From Dyadobacter psychrotolerans (GTDB lineage: Bacteria; Bacteroidota; Bacteroidia; Cytophagales; Spirosomataceae): DNA of 64,000 nt. Location of the stretch: contig NZ_SMFL01000002.1 in the NCBI RefSeq assembly GCF_004349265.1, forward strand, positions 806,001 to 870,000. Direction: 5' to 3'. Shown here piece after piece: positions 28,878-37,093 of the stretch. Position numbers and translations under genes: made by a program. Position 1 is the first letter of the stretch, and every line of letters begins with the position of its first letter. Below the pieces are notes generated by a model. It had not been told where the DNA came from, did no database searches, and saw only the letters and a list, made by a program, of their open reading frames with translations.

Positions 28878-29981
28878 ATAGATCGAAGAAATTTCTGCTG
28901 TAATTTTTCTGTCCCACGCAGCTTGTGCCGCCGGATTTAGCCCATGACCGGTTTCACCGTCATAAGCTTCCTGTTCCCGGTTCATTTCACGAAAGGTTTC
29001 AAGAAACTGATATTGTATTTCACTATCATAATCCTCTATGGTAAGTTCAGCCTTTTTTAAATTGGCTTTAAATCTCTCAACAACCATACGGGTAACGTCA
29101 AAATGAAGCTGCTCATGCCGAAGTGTACTCGCTGTGCGGTATTCGGGTCTGCCCCAGGACATGTCCTTCACCATAAATACCTTTAATCCGATTTCCACAA
29201 CCAAATCATCACCCTTTGGATAAGATCTTCCCTCATAGGCGAAACTGGTGAAAACGGCAGCAGCATAACGGCTTCCCGGCCTGCCTCCCATTCCCCGAAA
29301 GTCCGACCAGATCAGGGGTCGCCTGGGATCATAAAACACAGTATCACGGTTGGAGTTGTTTCTGATTTCTTTAAAAACCAGTACCAGATTTCTCGCAAGG
29401 GACGGAGTTTTACCTGCATTATCCGTCATCCATTTATTAAAGTGGACAATGGACTGAGTCAGAATTTGTTCGGTAATTTTTTCATAGTAAAGATCATGCT
29501 CCGGCCTGGTGTAACTTGCCGAGGTTTGATAATTTGTCAATTCCACGGGCTGCATGTCTCTATACCATCGAAATGTGATGGTCAGACTGACTTCACCAGC
29601 GATTTTATTGGTACCTATTTTTTTTTCACTCACCTTGAAATCTTTCACAGTAATGTAAAGAGGCAGGTAAGTCTCTTTATTTTTCGGTGCTAAAAAGGAC
29701 CAGTAGGATATCAGATTTTTTTCAAGACTTCCGTTCAGTTCCAATGCAACATCTTTACCAAATGCCACCACCTTTCCCAATCCGGATCCTGGTTCCTTTC
29801 TTTTATCCTCAACTTCCTGAATATAAAATTTATACGATTTCAGCAAAGAAGGCGACGGTTTCGAAAAGCGTAAAGTAACCTTGTCCTGCTGTGCGTATCC
29901 ATTCAGATACAAAAGTATTAGCAGTAATGTGATCAGCCGGCTTTTGTATGTTAATGGCAATGTATATTGAATCCAAACCAT
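28866..29981 (-). CDS. Secreted DUF922-type putative zinc protease
   Basis: 371 residues from ATG 29,981. A longer frame runs upstream into the divergent deaminase gene and is rejected. Signal peptide at residues 15-30 (cleavage near YAQ). The C-terminal domain has LIWSDFRGMGGRPGSRYAAA and an HExxH motif in STLRHEQLHFDVTRMVVERF, the DUF922 signature, followed by a conserved Glu-rich helix. Proteolysis is inferred from HExxH only. The stop overlaps the end of comEC by 12 nt tail to tail. Confidence 0.85.
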   Translation of the reverse strand: MVWIQYTLPLTYKSRLITLLLILLYLNGYAQQDKVTLRFSKPSPSLLKSYKFYIQEVEDKRKEPGSGLGKVVAFGKDVALELNGSLEKNLISYWSFLAPKNKETYLPLYITVKDFKVSEKKIGTNKIAGEVSLTITFRWYRDMQPVELTNYQTSASYTRPEHDLYYEKITEQILTQSIVHFNKWMTDNAGKTPSLARNLVLVFKEIRNNSNRDTVFYDPRRPLIWSDFRGMGGRPGSRYAAAVFTSFAYEGRSYPKGDDLVVEIGLKVFMVKDMSWGRPEYRTASTLRHEQLHFDVTRMVVERFKANLKKAELTIEDYDSEIQYQFLETFREMNREQEAYDGETGHGLNPAAQAAWDRKITAEISSIYSMQ

Positions 29982-30024
29982 CGTTTTTCTAAGTTTGTAT
30001 GTTCTTTCAGTATTAAAAATCGCA

Positions 30025-30501
30025 ATGACTTTACTAACAACGAATTTAAAGCCGGAATTTGATGATATTTTTATGGAATTGGCAAATAATCTGGCGCAGC
30101 GTTCCCATTGTATCAAAGCACAGGTGGGTGCGGTACTGACAAAAGATACCAGGATCATTTCCATTGGCTACAATGGCCCTCCGGCAGGAACACATAATTG
30201 CGATGAGGAATTCCCTGAAACAGGTTGTCCGAGGGATGCAAAAGGGAGTTGTTCCCTTGCGCTTCATGCAGAACAAAATGCGATTCTGTTTGCTGTAAAA
30301 AACGGGTCCAATATTGAAGGATCGACTTTGTTTGTTACGCTCGCACCTTGTATAGCCTGTGCCCGGGTGATTTATACAATGAAAATCAAAAAAGTGATTT
30401 TTCTTAAATCATACGCAGCATACAAAGGAATTGCTGTGGAAGAAGGAGTGGAGTTTTTAAGACGTTTCGGTGTGGAGGTGGAGCAGTATCAAGTGAATTA
30501 A
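30025..30501 (+). CDS. dCMP / cytidine deaminase family protein
   Basis: 158 residues. Zinc site: HAEQNAILFA (His, Glu) and LAPCIACARVIYTM (two Cys); N-terminal SHCIKAQVGAVLTKDTRIIS, with IGYNGPPAGTHNCDE following, is the deoxycytidylate deaminase (ComEB-like) version. It converts dCMP to dUMP for thymidylate synthesis. ATG 30,025 is preferred over an upstream TTG. Confidence 0.92.
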   Translation: MTLLTTNLKPEFDDIFMELANNLAQRSHCIKAQVGAVLTKDTRIISIGYNGPPAGTHNCDEEFPETGCPRDAKGSCSLALHAEQNAILFAVKNGSNIEGSTLFVTLAPCIACARVIYTMKIKKVIFLKSYAAYKGIAVEEGVEFLRRFGVEVEQYQVN

Positions 30502-30509
30502 AAATTATG

Positions 30510-30559
30510 AATGAAGAATTAAGAATTTAGCTGGAGTAGCAAATTTTTAATTCTTCATT
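30510..30559. terminator. AT-rich inverted repeat between convergent genes
   Basis: AATGAAGAATTAAGAATTT (30,510-30,528) pairs with 30,541-30,559 with one mismatch. TTAATTCTTCATT-type repeats of this kind are common between Bacteroidota genes; a second partial copy follows to about 30,577. Likely two-way terminator. Confidence 0.6.
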
Positions 30560-30577
30560 TTTTAATTCTTCATTTCA

Positions 30578-31093
30578 TTAGTGATGGTGAACACCGCCTT
30601 CTCCATGCACATGGCCATGGCTGATTTCCTCAGCAGTTGCGGGACGAATTGAAAGAATCTGCCCTTCGAAGTGCATTTCCTTACCAGCTAAAGGATGGTT
30701 AAAGTTCATGACAACAACGTCATCTTTAATTTCCGTAACCTGTCCGTGCATGCGTTCTCCGTCTTCGTTTGTCATCGGAATAATGTTGCCGATCTGAAGT
30801 AACTCTTCCTGATCAACATCATCCATTTGGAATACCTCTTTCGGCAATTCAACGATTGCTTCCGGATCGAATTCACCGTAGCCATTTTCAGCTTCTACCG
30901 TAAAATCAAAGATATCGCCAACCACAAGTCCCTCGATCTGGTTTTCGAAACCTTCCGGCAGACCGCTGATCCCCTGAATGAACAACATCGGATCTTCTTC
31001 CGTTACTACTTCAACTACGTCCATTTCTCCGTCTGTATCGGGAATCCGCAGACTATATGTTAACGTGATCACGTTATTTTTTTCGACTTTCAT
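30578..31093 (-). CDS. slyD: FKBP-type peptidyl-prolyl isomerase, SlyD-like
   Basis: 171 residues. FKBP half-domains (NNVITLTYSLRI, FNHPLAGKEMHFEGQILSI) flank an insert-in-flap chaperone domain, and GMSGLPEGFEN-type phrase ISGLPEGFENQIEGL is conserved. The C-terminus is His-rich (GHVHGEGGVHHH), able to bind nickel or other metals. Cytoplasmic folding factor. Confidence 0.92.
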   Translation of the reverse strand: MKVEKNNVITLTYSLRIPDTDGEMDVVEVVTEEDPMLFIQGISGLPEGFENQIEGLVVGDIFDFTVEAENGYGEFDPEAIVELPKEVFQMDDVDQEELLQIGNIIPMTNEDGERMHGQVTEIKDDVVVMNFNHPLAGKEMHFEGQILSIRPATAEEISHGHVHGEGGVHHH

Positions 31094-31202
31094 TTGCTTG
31101 TCTGGTTAAAATAATTGTTGTTGTAAAATAATTGTTCCTGCATGTTACCCTGAAAGAATTAAAGAAGCAAACGTACGGCAATTTTGTCAAAATGTCATTT
31201 TT

Positions 31203-31811
31203 ATGAATTTTTTAGCGCATTTGCTGCTGTCAGGAGAGAAGGATGGAGTAATAATGGGAAATTATGTCGGGGATTTCGTCAAAGGAAAGTTAACAGACGA
31301 GAAAACCCTGACCTGGAACCCTGAATACGTGACAGGTTTAAAACTGCACCGCTTTATTGATATGTTTACTGATACACACGCTGTGGTTCGGGAAGCGAAA
31401 AATAAAGCGGCACTGGTTCATGGCAGGCTGGCCGGAATTATCGTCGATATTTATTTTGATTATTTTTTGGCAAAATATTTTTCCGATTTTTGCACCGAAT
31501 CGCTGTGGACTTATTCGCATAAAATATATTCGCTGATCGAAAAAAATGAATATTTGATTCCGGAGCAAATGATTCCCATGTCAAATGCAATGATACGTCA
31601 GGACTGGCTGAACAGTTATGCATCCTTCGAAGGAATTGATCTTACTTTCAGCAGGATGTCACGCAGGGCCGGATTTATGAGCCCGATAAAAGATGCAGGC
31701 CATGAACTAAGAAAGAATCAGGAATATTATAGCGAAAAATTTAAAGTGTTTTATCCGGAACTGACAGAAAGAGCAGCGGAATTTATCGTTTCGGATAGTT
31801 TAAAAATTTAA
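31203..31811 (+). CDS. acpH: Acyl carrier protein phosphodiesterase
   Basis: 202 residues. MNFLAHLLLSGEKDGVIMGN at the start, GDFVKGKLTDE, and GLKLHRFIDMFTDTH with IIVDIYFDYFLAKYF are the AcpH signature; the conserved His and Asp residues belong to the HD-like metal site. It removes 4'-phosphopantetheine from acyl carrier protein. Starts the acpH-holA pair (8 nt gap). Confidence 0.9.
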   Translation: MNFLAHLLLSGEKDGVIMGNYVGDFVKGKLTDEKTLTWNPEYVTGLKLHRFIDMFTDTHAVVREAKNKAALVHGRLAGIIVDIYFDYFLAKYFSDFCTESLWTYSHKIYSLIEKNEYLIPEQMIPMSNAMIRQDWLNSYASFEGIDLTFSRMSRRAGFMSPIKDAGHELRKNQEYYSEKFKVFYPELTERAAEFIVSDSLKI

Positions 31812-31819
31812 AGAGTCCT

Positions 31820-32839
31820 ATGGCGCAAACGCCCGAAGTTATATTAAAAGACATTAGAGCAAAACGGTTTAAACCGCTCTATTTTCTGCATGGCGATGAG
31901 CCTTTTTACATTGATTCTATCTCTGACGAGCTCGAAAAACGGATTGTACCGGAATCAGAGAAAGGGTTTAATCAGTTTGTATTGTATGGAAAAGATACCG
32001 ACGTAGCCGGTGTGTTAAGCTATGCCCGGAGGTATCCGTTTATGGCGGAGAGGCAGCTAATTCTGGTTAAAGATGCCAATAAGCTTGGGGGAATTGAACA
32101 AAAGGAACAGCAGGCAAGGCTGGAAGACTATGCTTTAAACCCGTTGAGCAGCACCGTGCTTATTTTGTGTTTCCAGGCCAATGCCGACGAGCGGAAATCA
32201 TTTATCAAAGCATTCAATAATCATGGAGTTGTTGTGCAGTCCAAGAAAATGTATGACAACAAACTCCCTGACTGGGTCGCCTCTTTTTGTCAGGCAGAGG
32301 GTGTAAAGATAAGTCCCAAGGCCGTCCAGATGATTGTCGACAACATTGGCAATGATTTGAAAAGATTAACCAATGAAATACGCAAGATTATGGTAAACCT
32401 GAGGGTAGATCAGGGGATTGATGCAGAGGCAGTTGAAAGATTTGTGGGGATCAGTAAGGAATACAATGTTTTTGAATTTCAAAAAGCACTTGCGACCCGG
32501 GATGTTTTGAAGGCGAATAAAATTGCATCATACTTTTCGGCTAATTCAAAAGACAATCCATTATCGCCGATTCTGATCATTTTGTATAATTTCTTTTCAA
32601 AGGTTCTTTTAACTCATGCAAGTAAAGACAAGTCCGAACGTGGACTGGCAACTGAATTAGGGATCAATCCTTTTTTTGTAAAGGATTACAATTTAGCTGC
32701 AAGAAATTACCCGCTGAACAAGGCAGCGATGGTTATTCATTATTTAAGGGATTGCGACGCCCGTATGAAAGGGCTGGACGGTGTTTCCATTCCGGAAGGA
32801 GAATTGTTAAAAGAACTGGTATTCAAAATCGTTCACTGA
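31820..32839 (+). CDS. holA: DNA polymerase III subunit delta
   Basis: 339 residues with the HolA start FKPLYFLHGDEPFYIDSISD, central YARRYPFMAERQLILVKDAN and the C-terminal collar domain (LAARNYPLNKAAMVIHYLRD). Clamp-loader subunit. Ends before a strong terminator. Confidence 0.92.
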   Translation: MAQTPEVILKDIRAKRFKPLYFLHGDEPFYIDSISDELEKRIVPESEKGFNQFVLYGKDTDVAGVLSYARRYPFMAERQLILVKDANKLGGIEQKEQQARLEDYALNPLSSTVLILCFQANADERKSFIKAFNNHGVVVQSKKMYDNKLPDWVASFCQAEGVKISPKAVQMIVDNIGNDLKRLTNEIRKIMVNLRVDQGIDAEAVERFVGISKEYNVFEFQKALATRDVLKANKIASYFSANSKDNPLSPILIILYNFFSKVLLTHASKDKSERGLATELGINPFFVKDYNLAARNYPLNKAAMVIHYLRDCDARMKGLDGVSIPEGELLKELVFKIVH

Positions 32840-32857
32840 CAGATTTAAAAAAGTTGG

Positions 32858-32892
32858 AAAGGGGAGTCTTATCTTATTTCAGGCTCCCCTTT
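32858..32892. terminator. Terminator between holA and the ABC exporter gene
   Basis: AAAGGGGAG (32,858-32,866) pairs with CTCCCCTTT (32,884-32,892), with T-run after it on the plus strand and A-run before it, so it serves both convergent genes. Confidence 0.85.
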
Positions 32893-32898
32893 TTGTGT

Positions 32899-34677
32899 TT
32901 ATGATGCAAGAACAGGCTCGATTTTTCGTTCGCCAATTTGCTGTCTCCACATGGCATAATACAATCCCTTTTCATTGATAAGAGATAAGTGACTGCCAGT
33001 CTCTACCACCTTTCCTTTTTCCAGGACATAAATCCTGTCAGCATGCATGATTGTCGATAACCTGTGGGCGATCATGACGGTAATGTGCTGACGCTGGTCG
33101 GTAATGGTGCGGATGGTGTTTGAAATTTCTTCCTCCGTAAGTGAATCCAGCGCGGAAGTAGCTTCGTCAAAGATCATTAAATTCGGGTTTCGCAGCAGTG
33201 CGCGTGCAATGGACAAACGCTGACGTTCACCGCCGGAAAGTTTCAGTCCACCTTCACCAATAACCGTTTCAATTCCGTTTTCTGCCCTGGCAAGCAAATT
33301 ATAACAAGCAGCTTTATGTAGTACGTCTTCTATTAGTTCGTCAGTCGCTTCCGGATTAACGAATAAAAGATTCTCCTTGATCGTACCGGAAAATAGCTGC
33401 GTATCCTGTGTTACAAAACCTATTTTATGACGCATTTCATCAAAATCGATTTTACTTCCATCGATGTTGTTGTAATAAACAGCACCGGTATTGGGGTGAT
33501 AAAGTCCGACAAGGAGTTTTACCAAAGTTGTTTTTCCCGAACCCGAAGGACCGACGAAAGCGATGGTTTCCCCTCTGTTTACATGAAACGATATTTCTTC
33601 CAAAGCAGGGCGCGTTGCTGACTGATGCTGAAAACGCACATGTTTAAAACGCAGTGATTCAATGTCTTTAATGATTTCCGGATTCTCCGGTTTGTGCTCA
33701 ACCGGCCTGGCGAGCAAAGTTTCAAGATTAAACAATGACGCTTCTGCTTCACGGTATGACAAAATTACGTTGCCAAGTTCCTGTAAAGGTCCGAAGATGA
33801 AAAAAGAGTAAAACTGCATCATCATCATTTGTCCTACCGTAATCTGATCACGGAAAACAAAGAACAGCAAAGCGAACATGATACATTGCTGAAGAAAGTT
33901 GACAAACGTTCCCTGGATAAAGCTGATTGATCTGATGCTCTTAACCTTTTTAAGTTCGAGTTTTAAGATTTTGAATGTAGTCGTGTTCAGTCTGGCGATT
34001 TCCTGCTGGGTTAAACCAAGACTTTTTATCAGCTCAATATTTCTAAGCGATTCTGTGGTTGATCCGGCAAGTGCCGTGGTTTCGTTGACAATGTTTTTCT
34101 GAATCGTTTTTATCTTCCTGCTCAAAATGCTGGTTAGATAAGCAAGAACAACGGAGCCTACCAGATAGATAAGCGGCAAAGCCGGGCTAAGTTTAAAAGC
34201 GACGATCACCACAAAGACAATTCCGACCAATGTCGCAAAAAGAACGTTTACAAAGTTGGTAATGAATTTTTCACAGTCGGCTCTTACTTTTTGCAGTACC
34301 GATAAAGTTTCGCCGCTTCTTTGATCTTCAAAATCCTGGAAGGGTAGACGGAGCGCATGACGAAGACCATCTGTATATAAGTTTGCTCCAAATTTTTGGA
34401 TGACAACATTAACAACGTAATCCTGAAAGGCTTTGGCTATACGTGAAACCATCGCCGTACCGATAATTAGCAGTAATCCTATCGTTATTCCTTTGTAAAA
34501 TTCATTATCAAGCCCGTTATCACGGAAGTACTTTGCTTTATTGGCAAAAGGATCAATCAGATAGTTTCCCAGAATGTACGGGTTAAGCAAAGAAAAAATC
34601 TGGTTAATGGCTGCGAGGACAAGGGCAAGCAAAATGAGGGCTTTATACCTGCTTAGGTATTGTATCAGTAATTTCAT
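32899..34677 (-). CDS. ABC exporter, fused membrane and ATPase domains (MsbA-like)
   Basis: 592 residues. Six membrane helices in the first 320 residues, then the ATPase with Walker A VGPSGSGKTTLVK, signature LSGGERQRLSIARAL, Walker B LMIFDEATSALD and the H-loop AHRLSTI. Lipid or drug exporter acting as homodimer; substrate not predictable. ATG 34,677 (MKLLIQYLSRYKALI) is chosen; the longer frame upstream runs toward the tRNA terminator. Confidence 0.92.
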   Translation of the reverse strand: MKLLIQYLSRYKALILLALVLAAINQIFSLLNPYILGNYLIDPFANKAKYFRDNGLDNEFYKGITIGLLLIIGTAMVSRIAKAFQDYVVNVVIQKFGANLYTDGLRHALRLPFQDFEDQRSGETLSVLQKVRADCEKFITNFVNVLFATLVGIVFVVIVAFKLSPALPLIYLVGSVVLAYLTSILSRKIKTIQKNIVNETTALAGSTTESLRNIELIKSLGLTQQEIARLNTTTFKILKLELKKVKSIRSISFIQGTFVNFLQQCIMFALLFFVFRDQITVGQMMMMQFYSFFIFGPLQELGNVILSYREAEASLFNLETLLARPVEHKPENPEIIKDIESLRFKHVRFQHQSATRPALEEISFHVNRGETIAFVGPSGSGKTTLVKLLVGLYHPNTGAVYYNNIDGSKIDFDEMRHKIGFVTQDTQLFSGTIKENLLFVNPEATDELIEDVLHKAACYNLLARAENGIETVIGEGGLKLSGGERQRLSIARALLRNPNLMIFDEATSALDSLTEEEISNTIRTITDQRQHITVMIAHRLSTIMHADRIYVLEKGKVVETGSHLSLINEKGLYYAMWRQQIGERKIEPVLAS

Positions 34678-34755
34678 GTCATGGTGGTTTTCAGGAGTGT
34701 ATTTACCTGTACTTAGTACAAACTGAAAGAAGACGAATTTAATTCTTATAGTAAC

Positions 34756-34780
34756 AAAAAAAGGCACTCATCAGAGCGCC
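34756..34780 (-). terminator. Terminator of the tRNA gene used as integration target
   Basis: On the minus strand GGCGCTC-TGAT-GAGTGCC forms a 7-bp stem with one mismatch, followed by seven T. It belongs to the tRNA-Met fragment just upstream. Confidence 0.85.
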
Positions 34781-34791
34781 CTTTCATTTTC

Positions 34792-34835
34792 GTAGCGGGG
34801 AGCAGAATCGAACTGCCGACCTTAGGGTTATGAAA
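34792..34835 (-). other. attL: 3' half of a tRNA-Met (CAT) gene
   Basis: Minus strand reads anticodon loop TTCATAA, 3' anticodon stem CCCTA, variable AGGTC, T-arm GGCAG-TTCGATT-CTGCT and acceptor 3' strand CCCCGCTA. No D-arm or 5' acceptor strand follows beyond 34,835, where the sequence diverges inside the 5' anticodon stem (TAGAT instead of TAGGG). The CATAACCC.AAGGTCG string resembles initiator tRNA-Met. Together with the integrase next to it, this is the duplicated tRNA 3' end left on the chromosome side; the complete tRNA should be at the far end of the prophage, outside the window. Confidence 0.8.
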
Positions 34836-34850
34836 TCTATTCCATCTGTA

Positions 34851-34880
34851 TTACTATGGTTTACTATGGTTCACTATGAA
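34851..34880. repeat. Three tandem 10-bp iterons beside attL
   Basis: TTACTATGGT, TTACTATGGT and TCACTATGAA stand end to end with a period of 10 bp, one helical turn. Position between the core site and the integrase gene fits arm-type binding sites of a tyrosine recombinase or its excisionase (inference). Confidence 0.65.
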
Positions 34881-34949
34881 ATTAACGTATTATAAATCAG
34901 CAGTTTAGTGTTTAATATATTTCATGGTGATACACAATAAACCATGCTT

Positions 34950-34971
34950 TGTGTGACTGATGTGTGACTGA
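34950..34971. repeat. Two tandem 11-bp repeats before the integrase gene
   Basis: TGTGTGACTGA is repeated directly (34,950-34,960 and 34,961-34,971), 37 nt before the integrase ATG. Possible integrase arm sites or operator. Just downstream TATCTTTG (34,979-34,986) matches the Bacteroidota -7 box TAnnTTTG, so the repeats would cover the -33 region. Confidence 0.55.
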
Positions 34972-35007
34972 AAATTTGTATCTTTGTTTTGTAAACAACA
35001 GACAGTC

Positions 35008-36219
35008 ATGGCAACAACAATAAAAGTAGTGGTCAGGAATACCGCAAAAGTGGACGGCACCTATCCGCTTGCACTGCGGATTACGAAGGATAGAAAGCAC
35101 TCATACATCCATATCGGACAGAGTGTCAATCTAGAAGACTGGGATGCAGTCGCCTGTAAAGTTAAAAAATCTCACCGGAATTCCGTCAGACTCAACAATT
35201 TAATTGCTCAGAAGCTAGCAGAGGCCAGTGACACCAGCCTTGAACTACAAGCAAAGAAAAAGGATGTTTCCGCAAAGCTTGTAGCCAAAAAGATCAAACC
35301 TAAAAAGGGTGTTACGTTTTTTGCAGTTGCGAAGGAATTTACGGATAACATGACCAAAGAGGGTAAATACAACCGAGTTCCGACTGACTTATCACGTTTA
35401 AAAAACTTTGAAGAATTCCTCGAAACTAAGAACATTGATTTTTCTGAAATCACCGTTGCACTGCTCAACCGCTTTAAGGCTCATTTGAAAGGGGATAAGA
35501 AGCTTAGTGACCGGACAATTGTAAATCACCTAATACTTATCCGAACTATCTATAATCAGGCAATATTGGCGGAGATCGCCGACCCGAGAGCCTACCCATT
35601 CGGACGGGGGAAGATACAGATCAAAATTCCTCAATCCTCTAAAATTGGCTTAACAAAGGAAGAAGTTACCAAAATTGAGGAGCTGGATTTGCCAGACGCT
35701 AAAATGAACCATGCTCGAAACGTATTTTTGTTCTCCTATTATTTTGCTGGGGTGAGAGTTTCTGACGTTCTGAGGATGAAATGGTCAGACTTTCAGAATG
35801 ATCGTCTTTTCTATTCCATGGGTAAAAACGACAAAGCTGGTTCACTCAAAATACCCCAAAAAGTCAAAGGAATTTTAGACCAGTACAGAGGCGATGAGAA
35901 AGTTAATAATCTGATATTCCCAGAATTAAAGGTTGTTCAAGATATGAGTGACCAGTATACAGTGGAAAGAAAAATATCTTACGCGGTTAAAAATCTCAAT
36001 AAATATCTTAAAAAGGTAGCGGAAAAGGCCGAGATAGACAAGCCGATGACGAACCACATTAGCCGCCATACCTTCGGAAATATCTCTGGTGATAAAATCA
36101 CTCCACAGATGCTTCAAAAGCTTTACAGGCACAGCAGCTTGACCACGACAATTTCTTACCAAAATAATTTCATTCACAAAACGGCTGATGATGCTCTTGA
36201 CGCGGTTTTAGGTGAATAA
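35008..36219 (+). CDS. Tyrosine recombinase / prophage integrase
   Basis: 403 residues of the Bacteroidota type: N-terminal arm-binding domain (VVRNTAKVDGTYPLALRITK), SAM-like core-binding domain (about 100-205) and catalytic domain with Arg in YYFAGVRVSDVLRMKW, His-x-x-Arg in HISRHTFGN, and the C-terminal HSSLTTTISYQNN with Tyr nucleophile. It integrates the element at the tRNA-Met site beside it. ATG 35,008 is chosen over an upstream TTG. No Shine-Dalgarno sequence precedes it, as in the host. Confidence 0.93.
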   Translation: MATTIKVVVRNTAKVDGTYPLALRITKDRKHSYIHIGQSVNLEDWDAVACKVKKSHRNSVRLNNLIAQKLAEASDTSLELQAKKKDVSAKLVAKKIKPKKGVTFFAVAKEFTDNMTKEGKYNRVPTDLSRLKNFEEFLETKNIDFSEITVALLNRFKAHLKGDKKLSDRTIVNHLILIRTIYNQAILAEIADPRAYPFGRGKIQIKIPQSSKIGLTKEEVTKIEELDLPDAKMNHARNVFLFSYYFAGVRVSDVLRMKWSDFQNDRLFYSMGKNDKAGSLKIPQKVKGILDQYRGDEKVNNLIFPELKVVQDMSDQYTVERKISYAVKNLNKYLKKVAEKAEIDKPMTNHISRHTFGNISGDKITPQMLQKLYRHSSLTTTISYQNNFIHKTADDALDAVLGE

Positions 36220-36236
36220 ATTAATATATTGCTTTC

Positions 36237-36497
36237 ATGGAACCCTCTAAACTTACAGACGAGCAGTTTTACCGCATCATAGAGGAGGTTGTTGCCCGTG
36301 TTAAGGGTAACAAACGCGACCGCTGGTGCGATGGGGCAGAAGCTATGAAATACATGCGGATATCCAGTAAAACCACGCTGCAGAAGCTTCGTGACACTGG
36401 TGCTATCCGTTTCAGCCAGCCATTTCCAAAGCATATTTTGTATGACCTTGACAGCATTGATGCCTATTTAGATAAACACGCCAAAAACCCATTCTGA
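36237..36497 (+). CDS. Small helix-turn-helix (excisionase-like) protein
   Basis: 86 residues. The C-terminal half, CDGAEAMKYMRISSKTTLQK followed by LRDTGAIRFSQPF and LYDLDSIDAYLDKHAKNPF, is a MerR-like HTH_17 fold as found beside integrases of Bacteroidota mobile elements. Likely recombination directionality factor or regulator. It starts 17 nt after the integrase stop, so probably cotranscribed. Confidence 0.78.
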   Translation: MEPSKLTDEQFYRIIEEVVARVKGNKRDRWCDGAEAMKYMRISSKTTLQKLRDTGAIRFSQPFPKHILYDLDSIDAYLDKHAKNPF

Positions 36498-36498
36498 T

Positions 36499-36864
36499 AT
36501 GACACCAGAAGAACTACAACGGCTTGCAAAACAATTCGCTGACAATGAAAAGGCACTCAAAAAAGATGAGCCTGCAACCGAGCCATTTTTTGATAACGGT
36601 CAGCCAAAGTTTACCGAAAGAGAGGTTTCCGAAATGGAACAGAATGTCCAGCGCGGCGACATTAAGAACCTGAGCGATAAGCTAAAATACAACATGCATC
36701 AGGCCGAAATGGCCGAACGGGATTACTTACGCAACAAGCGAGAGGAGGAAAGCAAGCGGTTTGACGAGAAGATTGGACGTAAGCCTGAGCCGACCTTAAC
36801 TAAAAAGGAAAAGTTCTTAGCAGCATTTAAGAAAAACGATAAACAAAAAGACCATGAGCGATGA
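36499..36864 (+). CDS. Conserved-looking hypothetical protein of the integration module
   Basis: 121 residues, highly charged and helical (REVSEMEQNVQRGDIKNLSD, MHQAEMAERDYLRNKREEES), no hydrophobic segment, no recognised domain. Begins right after the HTH gene stop (1-nt gap) and its 3' end overlaps the next ORF by 11 nt, so it is part of the int operon. Style (no Shine-Dalgarno, codon use) matches the host. Confidence 0.65.
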   Translation: MTPEELQRLAKQFADNEKALKKDEPATEPFFDNGQPKFTEREVSEMEQNVQRGDIKNLSDKLKYNMHQAEMAERDYLRNKREEESKRFDEKIGRKPEPTLTKKEKFLAAFKKNDKQKDHER

Positions 36865-37093
36865 ACTTGATGACCGGGTAAATCCTGACATGGTTAAGGG
36901 TTACAACGACGGTTACCTACTGGAAAAACATGACCCTAAGCTTGTGAAAGAGTTTGAGGCCCATATTAAGGGTAATCAAGCTCTAACACTCAATAACTAT
37001 AATATGGGTTTCTCTGCTGGGGCTAAGGAGGCTAAGAAAGAACGATTCCGGGTGAATTTCCAATCAAAGGGCGATCATGAGAAAGAGCGTTAG
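36854..37093 (+). CDS. Small hypothetical protein of the integration module
   Basis: 79 residues; contains PDMVKGYNDGYLLEKHDPKL and NYNMGFSAGAKEAKKERF, a pattern like small accessory proteins of Bacteroidota integrative elements. No function can be given. It overlaps the previous gene by 11 nt, and its last 62 nt overlap the 3' end of the leftward ArdC gene, which marks a possible recombination joint. Confidence 0.65.
   Translation: MSDELDDRVNPDMVKGYNDGYLLEKHDPKLVKEFEAHIKGNQALTLNNYNMGFSAGAKEAKKERFRVNFQSKGDHEKER

Noticed and set aside
29982..30164. Upstream extension of the DUF922 gene
   Set aside because: It runs antisense through the start of the deaminase gene; the signal peptide fixes the start at 29,981.
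30502..30577. Repeated TTAATTCTTCATT units resembling a CRISPR or MITE edge
   Set aside because: Only one inverted pair and a partial copy, no spacers and no flanking target duplication; treated as terminator repeat.
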